DNA from: an uncultured Clostridia bacterium
GTDB taxonomy: Bacteria > Bacillota > Clostridia > Oscillospirales > Acutalibacteraceae
Length of the DNA stretch: 45,518 nt
Assembly: GCA_946484175.1 (NCBI GenBank)
Contig: CAMLSX010000016.1
Span: 1-45,518 of the forward strand
Reading direction: 5' to 3'
Every line of letters starts with the position of its first letter. Positions within the stretch are counted from its first letter, which is position 1. The notes beneath the pieces were generated by a model that was given only the letters and a program-made list of their open reading frames with translations, was not told the DNA's origin and did not search any database. The position numbers and the translations under genes are program-made. Positions 17,331 through 25,230 of the stretch are shown here, piece after piece.

Positions 17331-17403
17331 AAAAAGGAGAGTTAAGATTCCTTCTTAACTCTCTTCTCCTGCAAAATCAGGCCGCCGCCAAAATGCGGCA
17401 GCC
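17331..17403 (-). terminator. Terminator-like hairpin between ftsL and the PBP gene
   Basis: On minus, a perfect 10-bp stem (AGAGTTAAGA, 17362-17353, with TCTTAACTCT, 17347-17338) is followed by CCTTTTTG. About 20 nt before it lies a stronger GC-rich hairpin (17403-17395 with 17388-17380, one wobble). Together they look like an attenuator inside the division cluster. No competing anti-terminator pairing was identified. Confidence 0.6.
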
Positions 17404-17433
17404 CTTATTTACATATACGTTCCAATGATTTAT

Positions 17434-17967
17434 TTATGACAGAAGTCCCTGTAAAAAAGAAAGGATTTGATCCAACAGGCTCTCGCCCCCGCTGGACTGC
17501 ACCACATTGCCCTGATCCCCCTGTGTCAGGGTGATGTATGTTACCTGGCTTTTTCCAATTTTGCTCATATCCAGATATTCCTTGGCATATTCCTCCACAT
17601 CACTGAGGGTCATATTAGCATTGGCTTCCATTTGCAGCTGTGTATGTACGCTTTCCTGCTCTGCCAGCTGCGTCTGTGCCGCTGCAATCTGGGTTGTCAG
17701 CTCGTTGAGCTGCACCTGATTAAGTACGATGCTGCCGACAATAGTCAGCATCAATACCATAGTTGCCATTACTGCCGCTGCTTTCAAAGAAAACGGGTGC
17801 TTACGGCGATTTTGATCCAGCTCCTTTTGGGGAAGTTCAATGACGTTATTGCGCCGCTGCTTTTTGGGAGAGGGTTTTTCTTTGGGAAGACCACCAACCT
17901 CCACTGTCAACGGACGGGTGTCAAAAAGGGAAAGATCATATGCTTCTGTACGATTGCGCAAGGCCAT
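17434..17967 (-). CDS. ftsL: FtsL-like septum protein
   Basis: A 177-residue bitopic protein in the ftsL position between rsmH and the PBP gene. The cytoplasmic part of about 70 residues is basic, a membrane segment spans roughly residues 62-82 (AAAVMATMVLMLTIVGSIVLN), and a heptad-like stretch (LNELTTQIAAAQTQLAEQESV) forms the coiled coil that pairs with DivIC and DivIB. It ends in a short Ser/Gly and hydrophobic tail. Sequence conservation is low in this family, so the call relies on topology and context. GGAGAG supports the ATG at 17967. Confidence 0.8.
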   Translation of the reverse strand: MALRNRTEAYDLSLFDTRPLTVEVGGLPKEKPSPKKQRRNNVIELPQKELDQNRRKHPFSLKAAAVMATMVLMLTIVGSIVLNQVQLNELTTQIAAAQTQLAEQESVHTQLQMEANANMTLSDVEEYAKEYLDMSKIGKSQVTYITLTQGDQGNVVQSSGGESLLDQILSFLQGLLS

Positions 17968-18016
17968 TTGTTCCACTCTCCTATCTGCATAATCGGTTAT
18001 ATAAAATTTCTTCGCA

Positions 18017-18970
18017 TCACACGAAAGCTTCATCGATTAATTTTGTGCACACACGCAGCCGTGAACTTCGTGCACGAGGATTTTCTTCCAGTTCTTTTGC
18101 CGAAGGCGCCAGCCCTTTTTTATATACCAGTTCTGCCCTTGGTTTTTTGCCGCACACACACACCGGAAAATCCGGCGGACAGGTACATCCGGTGCACCAC
18201 TCGTTCATACGGCGTTTCACCATCCTGTCTTCCAAGGAATGGAAGGTAATTACCGCAAGCCTTCCACCCGGACGAAGTAAAGAAAATGCTGCATCCAGCC
18301 CTTCTGAAAGCCTGTCCAGCTCTCCGTTTACCGCAATACGAAGTGCCTGAAAGGTCTTTCTGGCAGGATGTCCCGGCTCACGGCGAACCGCCGCCGGAAC
18401 AGCTTCTCTTACAATATCTGCCAACTGTAATGTTGTTTCGATTCTGCCGGTTTCACGTGCTGCCACAATTGCTTTCGCAATGCGAACTGCACTCCTGTCT
18501 TCACCGTAACGGCTGATAATTTCTGCCAGTTGCTGCCACGAAAGCTCGTTTACCAAATCAGCAGCTGTAGGGCCTTCCTGGCTCATGCGCATATCAAGCG
18601 GCGCATCAGAATGATAAGAAAAACCCCTTTCCGGCGTATCCAACTGATGGGAAGATACCCCGATATCCAGCAATACTCCGTCTACACGCTCAATACCTTT
18701 TTGTGCTGCCAGTTCTTTCATCTGTGAAAAATTTCCCCGACATATAATAGAGCCGGGATATTTTGATAACCGGGCTGTACATGCAGCGATGGCATCCGGG
18801 TCCTGATCGATAGAAATCAGCTTTCCTGTAATCAGGCGCTGAAGAATGGCTTCGCTGTGTCCTCCGCCGCCGGCAGTACCATCGATATAAATCCCATCTG
18901 GCCGGATATTGAGCGAATCGATGGTTTCAGCAAATAATACCGGCTTATGGGAAAATGTAATATTCTGCAT
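18017..18970 (-). CDS. rsmH: 16S rRNA (cytosine-1402-N4)-methyltransferase
   Basis: A 317-residue SAM-dependent methyltransferase (formerly MraW) that modifies C1402 in the 30S decoding centre. The family start HKPVLFAETID, the SAM loop DGTAGGGGHS, GVLLDIGVSSHQLD, and the C-terminal AVITFHSLEDR are all visible. A GTG three codons upstream overlaps the GGAGGG ribosome binding site, so the ATG at 18970 is chosen. It follows mraZ closely in the standard mraZ-rsmH order. Confidence 0.96.
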   Translation of the reverse strand: MQNITFSHKPVLFAETIDSLNIRPDGIYIDGTAGGGGHSEAILQRLITGKLISIDQDPDAIAACTARLSKYPGSIICRGNFSQMKELAAQKGIERVDGVLLDIGVSSHQLDTPERGFSYHSDAPLDMRMSQEGPTAADLVNELSWQQLAEIISRYGEDRSAVRIAKAIVAARETGRIETTLQLADIVREAVPAAVRREPGHPARKTFQALRIAVNGELDRLSEGLDAAFSLLRPGGRLAVITFHSLEDRMVKRRMNEWCTGCTCPPDFPVCVCGKKPRAELVYKKGLAPSAKELEENPRARSSRLRVCTKLIDEAFV

Positions 18971-18990
18971 CGGATTCACTCCCTCCAGAT

Positions 18991-19410
18991 TCAGATTCCC
19001 AAAAGATTCATTGCTTCCAAAATGTTTTCTTGAGACTGGCTGTCATTATACGCTTTCCATCTGGCTGTATCCCAAATCTCAGCACGTGTGGCAGCTCCAA
19101 TAACGGTGACCTCTTTGGAAAGGCCTGCATATTCCCGCAATGATTGCGGAATCAAGACCCGCCCCTGCTTATCCGGCTCCACTTCTCCGGCACCAGAAAA
19201 GAAAAAACGCTGAAGACTGTGCGCGTTGGCAATCGGCAAAGATGCCATCTTCTCTACCAGACGTTCCCAACGGACAGGTGAAAAAACAAACAGGCAGCCA
19301 TCTAGACCTTTTGTTACATAAAAGCGATCACCCAAGTCCTCACGGAATCGTACAGGGATCGTCACCCTGCCTTTGGCATCCATATTATGTGGAAATTCCC
19401 CCATTAACAT
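18991..19410 (-). CDS. mraZ: Transcriptional regulator MraZ
   Basis: A 139-residue protein with two AbrB-like swapped-hairpin repeats; each contains the signature DAKGRVTIPVRFRE (first copy) and DKQGRVLIPQSLRE (second copy). MraZ forms rings that bind direct repeats at its own promoter and represses the division cluster. The frame opens eight codons upstream, but the family starts at MLMGEFPHN and AGAGGG supports the ATG at 19410. Four direct repeats that fit MraZ binding lie just upstream. Confidence 0.96.
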   Translation of the reverse strand: MLMGEFPHNMDAKGRVTIPVRFREDLGDRFYVTKGLDGCLFVFSPVRWERLVEKMASLPIANAHSLQRFFFSGAGEVEPDKQGRVLIPQSLREYAGLSKEVTVIGAATRAEIWDTARWKAYNDSQSQENILEAMNLLGI

Positions 19411-19462
19411 AGCTGCTGCCCTCTTGTCTTTCATACAGTAAAACCATCCGTTTTTAAACGGT

Positions 19463-19502
19463 TATTAACACTGTATGCCACTTTTATCCACTATCTACCA
19501 CT
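19463..19502 (-). promoter_or_regulatory. MraZ-binding direct repeats
   Basis: Four direct repeats occur on minus at exact 10-nt steps: AGTGGTAGAT, AGTGGATAAA, AGTGGCATAC and AGTGTTAATA (the last is degenerate). MraZ is known to bind arrays of GTGG-like repeats about one helical turn apart upstream of its own gene. The array begins just after the -10 element, so binding would block transcription initiation. Confidence 0.8.
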
Positions 19503-19511
19503 AATAGATAG

Positions 19512-19540
19512 ATTATAGACGATAGCAGGAATAAATGCAA
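19512..19540 (-). promoter_or_regulatory. Promoter of the mraZ/division cluster
   Basis: On minus -35 TTGCAT (19540-19535) and -10 TATAAT (19517-19512) are 17 nt apart. It is directly followed by the MraZ repeats. Confidence 0.8.
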
Positions 19541-19600
19541 TCCCTTTTTGAATTTTATTATGTAAACACATTGAAAACTTTTTTATGAGTTTTTTATAAA

Positions 19601-19652
19601 AAAACAAAAAAGCGGAGTGAAAAACACTGTTGTTTGTGCTTTTTCCTCCGCT
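19601..19652 (-). terminator. Terminator of the rsmD-coaD operon
   Basis: AGCGGAG (19611-19617) pairs with CTCCGCT (19646-19652), and the stem extends inward through GAAAAA/TTTTTC. The minus strand then has TTTTTTGTTTTTTT. It separates this operon from the mraZ promoter. Confidence 0.8.
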
Positions 19653-19755
19653 AAATCGCGAAACATCGTATTTTTCAACTTTTTTCGACAGCAATATACA
19701 ATATTTTGTAAAAGAATTATTAAGAACACTTTATGGCAAATCTAGAATTTAACCG

Positions 19756-20238
19756 TTATTTAATTCCACTGCGCTGACTGGACTTGATTTCCTGACGGGT
19801 CTTTCGCAATTCACTAAGTTGACTTGCCAGATAATCATCTGTGCGCTTCATCAAATCATCAATATAATCATTGCTGGCCTTACGCATTTCACGGCATTTC
19901 TGCTGGGTCTGGTTCATCAGGTCATTTGCCTTCTGCTGTGCCTGCTTGACGATTTCATTTTGATTTACCATTGCACGAGATTTTTCTTCTGCTACACGGA
20001 TAATGATTTCTGCTTCCCGCCTGGCGTCACTGATAATCTGGTTTCTGTCTGCTACAATAGCTCTTGCCTGACGGCTTTCCTGCGGAAGATTTTTTCGAAT
20101 TTCATCGATAATTTCCCGAACATCTTCTTCATCAAGGATTGCACGTCCTCTGGACAACGGCAGCCGCGTTGCCTTATCCAGTTTTTCCTCCAGTTCATCT
20201 AACAGTTCATCTACTGTGATCTTAACAGGCATGTTCAT
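19756..20238 (-). CDS. Coiled-coil protein of unknown function
   Basis: A 160-residue, highly charged helical protein. It starts with a conserved-looking head (PVKITVDELLDELEEKLDKA), and residues about 45-150 are almost continuous helix rich in Glu, Lys, Gln, Asn and Arg, like ATP-synthase b-subunit or DivIVA-type coiled coils. No membrane segment or catalytic motif is seen. Such proteins commonly follow coaD in Clostridia and are often labelled ATPase-like or V-ATPase subunit H-like, by coiled-coil similarity only. It is last in the rsmD-coaD operon. Confidence 0.75.
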   Translation of the reverse strand: MNMPVKITVDELLDELEEKLDKATRLPLSRGRAILDEEDVREIIDEIRKNLPQESRQARAIVADRNQIISDARREAEIIIRVAEEKSRAMVNQNEIVKQAQQKANDLMNQTQQKCREMRKASNDYIDDLMKRTDDYLASQLSELRKTRQEIKSSQRSGIK

Positions 20239-20283
20239 CGATCCTTTCGTGAAATAGTCGCATTGTTCTACCCAAAAATATAA

Positions 20284-20787
20284 TTATTTCTGCTCGATCA
20301 GCAATTGATCTTCGCAAATCCGCTTTTTGACATCCTCCAAAATACATTCCGGCACAAAGTTTGAAATATCCCCACCAAACATGGCAATCTGCTTGACAAT
20401 ACTGGAGCTCAGGAACATATGCTCCGAATTGGTCGTCATAAAAAGGGTCTCCATCTCCGGATTCAGCTTTTTGTTGGTCAGCGCCTGCTGGAATTCATAT
20501 TCAAAGTCTGTCACAGCGCGCAGTCCTTTCACTACTGCTGTAGCACCTCTTTGCCGCGCATATTCTGCCAGCAAGCCAGCAAATCCAACTACTTCCACAT
20601 TTTCCATCTCTGCTGTTGCACGCTTGAGCAGGTCAATCCGCTCTTCTACGGTAAACAGCGTTTTTTTGGCGGGATTAATCATAACAGCTACAATCACATG
20701 GTCAAAAATCTTCCGTGATCGACTGATAATATCCAGATGTCCCATTGTCACCGGATCAAAGCTGCCCGGACAAATTCCAATTTTCAT
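20284..20787 (-). CDS. coaD: Phosphopantetheine adenylyltransferase
   Basis: A 167-residue cytosolic nucleotidyltransferase that makes dephospho-CoA from 4'-phosphopantetheine and ATP, the fourth step of CoA synthesis. The start GSFDPVTMGHLDII contains the T/MxGH nucleotide-binding motif with catalytic His18, and FLSSSIVKQIA is the C-terminal ISSTxxR-like motif. Length is normal. It sits 34 nt after rsmD, a pairing common in Firmicutes. Confidence 0.96.
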   Translation of the reverse strand: MKIGICPGSFDPVTMGHLDIISRSRKIFDHVIVAVMINPAKKTLFTVEERIDLLKRATAEMENVEVVGFAGLLAEYARQRGATAVVKGLRAVTDFEYEFQQALTNKKLNPEMETLFMTTNSEHMFLSSSIVKQIAMFGGDISNFVPECILEDVKKRICEDQLLIEQK

Positions 20788-20820
20788 AGGTTGCTCCCAA
20801 CTTCCTGTGATATGTTTCCC

Positions 20821-21366
20821 TCAGTCTGTTTCTGGACGACGATAGAGTGTCAGATATATTTTTCCATAACGGTATGAACGCACCTTACGGAACGCTCCGA
20901 CTTCTTCGGGCAGGTCTTCATCTGTGGGATGCTCTGCCACAATCGTGCCGCCCGGTGCAGTAACCTCTGCTGCAAGCGGGAGAGCAGTTTCCAACTTTCC
21001 GCTGCGGTAGGGCGGATCTAACAGCACGATATCAAACGGCTGTTGTTTACGAAGCAAAAAGGCCTCAAAATCCATCTGGTATGTTTTCGAACGCGACTGC
21101 ATTCCAAGCGAAGCAATATTACGCTGCACAACTGCCATAGAGGCGCGTGATTCATCTACAAATACTGCCTCTGCTGCACCGCGGCTCAGAGCCTCCAAAC
21201 CCAACTGTCCGCTGCCTGCAAACAGATCCAGTACTCTGCGTCCTTCAATCTGAAATTGCAAAATATTAAAAAGTGCTTCCTTTACGCGTTCCGGGGTAGG
21301 ACGGACGTCCAGACCTTCTCGGGTCTCCAGCCGTCTTCCATGCGCTTCTCCTGCGATAATTCTCAT
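20821..21366 (-). CDS. rsmD: 16S rRNA (guanine-966-N2)-methyltransferase
   Basis: A 181-residue SAM-dependent methyltransferase. The start MRIIAGEAHGR and RPTPERVKEALFN match the family; DLFAGSGQLGLEALSRGA is the SAM loop and DPPYRSG is the catalytic N6/N2-type DPPY motif. AAAGGAT spaced 9 nt supports the ATG at 21366 rather than the frame's first codon at 21387. It is first in an operon with coaD and the coiled-coil gene. Confidence 0.93.
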   Translation of the reverse strand: MRIIAGEAHGRRLETREGLDVRPTPERVKEALFNILQFQIEGRRVLDLFAGSGQLGLEALSRGAAEAVFVDESRASMAVVQRNIASLGMQSRSKTYQMDFEAFLLRKQQPFDIVLLDPPYRSGKLETALPLAAEVTAPGGTIVAEHPTDEDLPEEVGAFRKVRSYRYGKIYLTLYRRPETD

Positions 21367-21447
21367 ATCAGCAACATCCTTTGTCAATTGCGGCCCAGCT
21401 CAAAAAACAGAAATTTCACAAGCTGGCCGTCAGAAAATGTCTTTTCT

Positions 21448-21476
21448 ATTATCCCATCAATTGGCGATTCTGTCAA
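21448..21476 (-). promoter_or_regulatory. Promoter of the rsmD operon
   Basis: On minus a consensus -35 TTGACA (21476-21471) and -10 GATAAT (21453-21448) are separated by 17 nt. Confidence 0.75.
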
Positions 21477-21500
21477 CTATATCGCAAAGTGCGCTTTATT

Positions 21501-22259
21501 TTACGCTTTTCCCAATCTGATTTCTTCTTCTGCACCGAGCACTTCACCGATTTTCTCGCGGAAACACAGATCTGCTTCATCATCCATTCTGGTTTCCGAA
21601 CGGTTAATAAGTACCAACCTGCGCCCCCCATAATACTGCACCAAACCGGCTGCCGGATACACTGCTAGACTGGTTCCGCCAATAATCAGCAAATCTGCAC
21701 ATTGCAGAGAACGCACAGAGCCCAGCAACACAGATTCATCCAATGGTTCTTCATAAAGCACTACTTCAGGCTTAACGATGCCGCCGCAGTCGCAGCGCGG
21801 CACGCCGGCACTTTCTGTCACCTTTTCCAGTGGCCAGGTACGGGCACATTTCATACAGCGGTTACGGTACACAGAACCATGCAGTTCCAGCACGCGCTGA
21901 TTGCCCGCCTTTTGATGCAGACCATCAATATTCTGTGTGATAACAGCTTCCAGGCGCCCTTCCTGTTCCCATTTGGCCAAAACACGATGTGCTGTATTAG
22001 GAGCTACCTCTGGAGCTACCATCTTTTTGCGGTAAAAGTCAAAAAATTCTTCCGGGTGCCTATTAAAAAACGTGCGGCTGAGCATGGTTTCCGGAGGATA
22101 ACGAAAATGCTGCCGATACAAACCATCTTCACTGCGGAAATCGGGGATTCCACTCTCTGTGGAAACCCCCGCTCCGCCAAAAAATACGATTCGGCGACTC
22201 TCCTGCACCCATACTGCCAGCTGTTCCAAATCTTTCCGACTGCCCTTCACCAGACCCAC
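21501..22259 (-). CDS. Sirtuin (NAD+-dependent protein deacylase)
   Basis: A 252-residue Sir2-family enzyme that removes acyl groups from lysines using NAD+. GAGVSTESGIPDFRS is the NAD-binding signature, TQNIDGLH carries the catalytic-site Asn/Asp, LELHGS the catalytic His, and the zinc ribbon is formed by CMKC and CDC around residues 130-150. Its start is 18 nt past the stop of the aldehyde dehydrogenase gene, so the two are probably one operon. The target could include that enzyme, but this is not shown. Confidence 0.92.
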   Translation of the reverse strand: MGLVKGSRKDLEQLAVWVQESRRIVFFGGAGVSTESGIPDFRSEDGLYRQHFRYPPETMLSRTFFNRHPEEFFDFYRKKMVAPEVAPNTAHRVLAKWEQEGRLEAVITQNIDGLHQKAGNQRVLELHGSVYRNRCMKCARTWPLEKVTESAGVPRCDCGGIVKPEVVLYEEPLDESVLLGSVRSLQCADLLIIGGTSLAVYPAAGLVQYYGGRRLVLINRSETRMDDEADLCFREKIGEVLGAEEEIRLGKA

Positions 22260-22277
22260 TTCCTTTCAAGATTCCTA

Positions 22278-23678
22278 TTATCTCATCAAACGCCGGATAA
22301 TGCGGTCAAATTTGCCATACGGCGCGTAACGCATGGGCAGATCGATTCTTGTTGAGCTGAAGAGAACGCTTTTGTAGTGGGTAAACACATCAAACCCGGC
22401 TTTTCCGTGATATTGGCCCATCCCGCTCTCTCCGAGTCCACCAAACGGCAAACGAGAGCTTGTAAGGTGCATGACGGTATCATTGACACATCCGCCGCCA
22501 AATGGTACATGCAAAAGCACATCGCGTGCATTCTCGCGGCTGTTCGTAAACAGATACAGCGCCAGCGGCGTGGGGCGCGAAGCGATTTCTTCAATCACAT
22601 CGTCCAATGAATCATAGGGAATTACCGGCAGAAGCGGACCAAACAGTTCTTCCTGCATCACAGCATTTTCCCAGCTCACACCTGAAATCAACGTAGGAGC
22701 TATTTGTCGTGTTATCTCTTTGAAACGGGCACTGCCTACGGTTCGTAAAGTACAGCCTTCTTCCTGTGACACCTTCAGCAAAGAAGAAAGGCGATCAAAA
22801 TGTTTTTGATTGATAATAGCACCATAATCCGGGCTGTCCAGAGGCTCTTTTCCATACAGCTTTTGAGCAGCCAGAAGCAGCTTGTTCTCCAGTTCCTGCT
22901 GGCGGCTGCGGCTTACCAGCACATAATCAGGGGCCACACAGGTCTGGCCTGAATTCAACAGTTTGCCCCACATAATCCGGCGTGCGGCCAAATCAAGGTC
23001 GGCGGTCTGATCCACAATTACCGGGCTCTTTCCGCCAAGTTCCAGCACGACAGGCGTTAAATGTCGTGAAGCAGCTTCCATCACAATGCGTCCTACCTGC
23101 GGACTGCCTGTAAAGAAAATGATATCCCATTTTTTCTCCAGCAACAGTTGATTTTCTTTTGCTCCGCCCTGAAAAACCGCTACTTCTTCTTCTGAAAAAG
23201 CTTCTTCCAGCATTTTTTCCAGCACACGGGAAACTGCCGAAGAATATCGGGAAGGTTTCAATACGCACGGACAGCCTGCTGCAAGAGCAGCCACCAGCGG
23301 CGCAAGGCTGAGCTGCACCGGGTAATTCCACGGAGAAAAAATCAAAGCCATTCCCATCGGTTCTGCCAGCCGCATCCCTTTTGAAGGGAACGAAGCCAAA
23401 CCACCGCTGACGCGCCGGTCACGTGTCCATCGCGGAAGTTGCCGAATCGCTTCTCGGATTTCAGAGTATACAACTCCCAGCTCTGTTGCATATCCCTCTG
23501 AATGAGATTTGTGCAGATCATCATACAATGCTTCCAGAAGCTCTGATTCCCAAAGCTTCATGGCACAAAGCAGCCGGTGCAGGCGCTCACGGCGCCCCTC
23601 TATCCCCAAAAATCTTCCGCTGCGCACAGCATCGTGCTGTCTTTGACGGATAATATCCAGATTTTCAAGTGAACTCAT
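22278..23678 (-). CDS. Aldehyde dehydrogenase, class-3-like
   Basis: A 466-residue NAD(P)+-dependent aldehyde dehydrogenase. LELGGKSPV carries the general-base Glu, SGQTCVAPDYV the catalytic Cys, and the C-terminal LPFGGLGESGMGQYHG motif is typical of the ALDH3/coniferyl-aldehyde group, as is the short length. It probably oxidises medium- or long-chain or aromatic aldehydes. AGGGAGG precedes the ATG. A TATAAT at 23710-23715 on minus may be the -10; the -35 is weak. Confidence 0.9.
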   Translation of the reverse strand: MSSLENLDIIRQRQHDAVRSGRFLGIEGRRERLHRLLCAMKLWESELLEALYDDLHKSHSEGYATELGVVYSEIREAIRQLPRWTRDRRVSGGLASFPSKGMRLAEPMGMALIFSPWNYPVQLSLAPLVAALAAGCPCVLKPSRYSSAVSRVLEKMLEEAFSEEEVAVFQGGAKENQLLLEKKWDIIFFTGSPQVGRIVMEAASRHLTPVVLELGGKSPVIVDQTADLDLAARRIMWGKLLNSGQTCVAPDYVLVSRSRQQELENKLLLAAQKLYGKEPLDSPDYGAIINQKHFDRLSSLLKVSQEEGCTLRTVGSARFKEITRQIAPTLISGVSWENAVMQEELFGPLLPVIPYDSLDDVIEEIASRPTPLALYLFTNSRENARDVLLHVPFGGGCVNDTVMHLTSSRLPFGGLGESGMGQYHGKAGFDVFTHYKSVLFSSTRIDLPMRYAPYGKFDRIIRRLMR

Positions 23679-23886
23679 TGATGATACACCTCCCTAAGGC
23701 TTTATGGTCATTATACCCCATTTCTCATGGAATTCCCAGCATTATTTTTGATAATCCTGCACTTATCAAAAAAAAAGCAGTCGAAATCACCAATTTTTCC
23801 CCTATACTATCCCTTGTTCAACCTCCGAAAAGAGCGTATTTGGCAAGCACCCATCGGAAAAATCGATAATTTACACTGGAGGAACA

Positions 23887-24399
23887 TTGATTGGAGAAAA
23901 AATTTATGGATACATTTGGGTATCTAGCAGAGAACAGAATGAAGACTGGCAGCTGATTGCTATGCAGGAATCCAATTTTTCAATCAATCGGAGTGAAAAG
24001 CATTGACTGTCTGGGACGCAATTATAAGGAATTTCTGGAGCAATGGAGGCTTCTCACCAAACAGAAAGAAGTAGATATATTGTCGTGCTGGATATACCTC
24101 TGCTAGATACTCGACGCGAAAATGATTTGATCGGTACTTTGATTGCAGACATCGTTTTACAGCTGCTCTCTTATGTGGCGCAAACAGAACGGGAAAACAT
24201 CCGTCAGCGTCAAGCCGAAGGAATCGCTGCTGCAAAAGCGCGCGGTGTCCACTTTGGCAGGCCGCCCAAGCCCATTCCCTTGGAATTTCCGCTAGTACTA
24301 CAGCAGTGGCGCAACGGAGAAATCAACTCACGCGAAGCTGCCCGACGGCTTTCGGTGGCGCAAGATACCTTTTTGCGCTGGAGCCAGCACGAAAAATAA
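23887..24399 (+). pseudogene. Decayed serine recombinase (resolvase/invertase family)
   Basis: The remains of a Hin/resolvase-type site-specific recombinase. Reading from the TTG at 23887 after GGAG, the first frame gives IYGYIWVSSREQNEDWQL, where functional relatives have YIRVSSREQNEDRQL; both Trp replace Arg and one hits the catalytic region. That frame stops near 24005. Another frame (from about 23994) gives SIDCLGRNYKEFLEQWRLL, and a shift near 24075-24085 moves to the frame that runs to 24399 with VVLDIPLLDTR, ENIRQRQAEGIAAAKARG and a C-terminal helix-turn-helix. Roughly 40 residues between the N-terminal strand and the SIDRLGRN block are missing. So it has at least one internal deletion and a frameshift and cannot be active. 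Confidence 0.85.
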
Positions 24400-24410
24400 C
24401 GATTTTTGTT

Positions 24411-24447
24411 ATAAAAAACGCAGACACGAATGATTTCGTGTCTGCGT
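24411..24447 (-). terminator. Terminator after the SGNH hydrolase gene
   Basis: A 13-bp stem (24418-24430 with 24435-24447, ACGCAGACACGAA type) and a four-nt loop, followed on minus by TTTTTTATAAC. It closes the repair/ADP-ribosylglycohydrolase gene run. Confidence 0.85.
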
Positions 24448-24483
24448 CAGTTCAAATTCACCTTGAAATGCGGCCGGAACTGT

Positions 24484-25173
24484 CTACAGATAGGGCCGCA
24501 GATTTTCCAGAACCACAGCATAGGCTGCCGGGCACATGTGGATGCCGTCCAAAGTAAATTCCTCCTTCAGGCGCCCCTGCTCATCCGTAAGGCCCTGGTT
24601 GACATTGATAAAAGTACCGCCAAATTCTTCGGCCAACTGGGCAACCGCCTGATTTGCACGGTCAATTGCTTCATTGGTTCGCACTTTCAGTGCTTCTGCG
24701 CTCCAACCCTGCTGCGCGGCTTTTGCATCCGGGTTCACCGGATAATAGGCCATCAGATACAAATCACAATCCGGCAGAGATTCACGCAGGCGGCGCAGGA
24801 TTTCCCGATAGTTCGCGGTCAGATGTGCCAGCCAGCCCTCTGGAATAGCCGGGTCGTTGCGGATATCATTGGTACCGATGTTGATGAATACCTTGCCCGG
24901 CTTTAAATCCAGCAACTGGGTATCGATTTCCCGCAAAAAATCGTCAGTCGTAAAGCCGCCTACTCCGCGGTTATATACCGGCGCATCAATTCCAGCTGAA
25001 CGACACAGTTCATCCACCGGGAACATTTCCATCAGCGAAGAACCAGTAAACAGCACTTTTCCACTGGGAACAAACCGATTCAGCTGGCGGTATTTTTCGA
25101 TTTTGAAACGCCGGTCATTTTGAGACTGCTCTTCGAACATCCGATCAACGTCCTGCTGTGTATATTGTCTCAT
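24484..25173 (-). CDS. SGNH/GDSL-type esterase or acetylhydrolase
   Basis: A 229-residue hydrolase without a signal peptide. The SGNH blocks are visible: FTGSSLM (block I, nucleophile Ser46), NRGVGG (block II Gly), NIGTNDI (block III Asn) and LDGIHM (block V Asp-His dyad). Members of this type often deacetylate sugars or act as lysophospholipase-like esterases. GGAGGG is spaced 8 nt from the ATG at 25173. It lies 57 nt after the ADP-ribosylglycohydrolase-family gene, probably in the same transcript, so a shared glycoside or nucleoside substrate is plausible. Confidence 0.87.
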   Translation of the reverse strand: MRQYTQQDVDRMFEEQSQNDRRFKIEKYRQLNRFVPSGKVLFTGSSLMEMFPVDELCRSAGIDAPVYNRGVGGFTTDDFLREIDTQLLDLKPGKVFINIGTNDIRNDPAIPEGWLAHLTANYREILRRLRESLPDCDLYLMAYYPVNPDAKAAQQGWSAEALKVRTNEAIDRANQAVAQLAEEFGGTFINVNQGLTDEQGRLKEEFTLDGIHMCPAAYAVVLENLRPYL

Positions 25174-25230
25174 GGCAGATCCCTCCATTCATGTTTTTAT
25201 ACTAAAAAATCAGGAAATATCTGAATCTGG

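Noticed and set aside
19491-19694. A 67-codon minus-strand ORF upstream of mraZ
   Set aside because: It overlaps a terminator, the mraZ promoter and part of the MraZ repeats.
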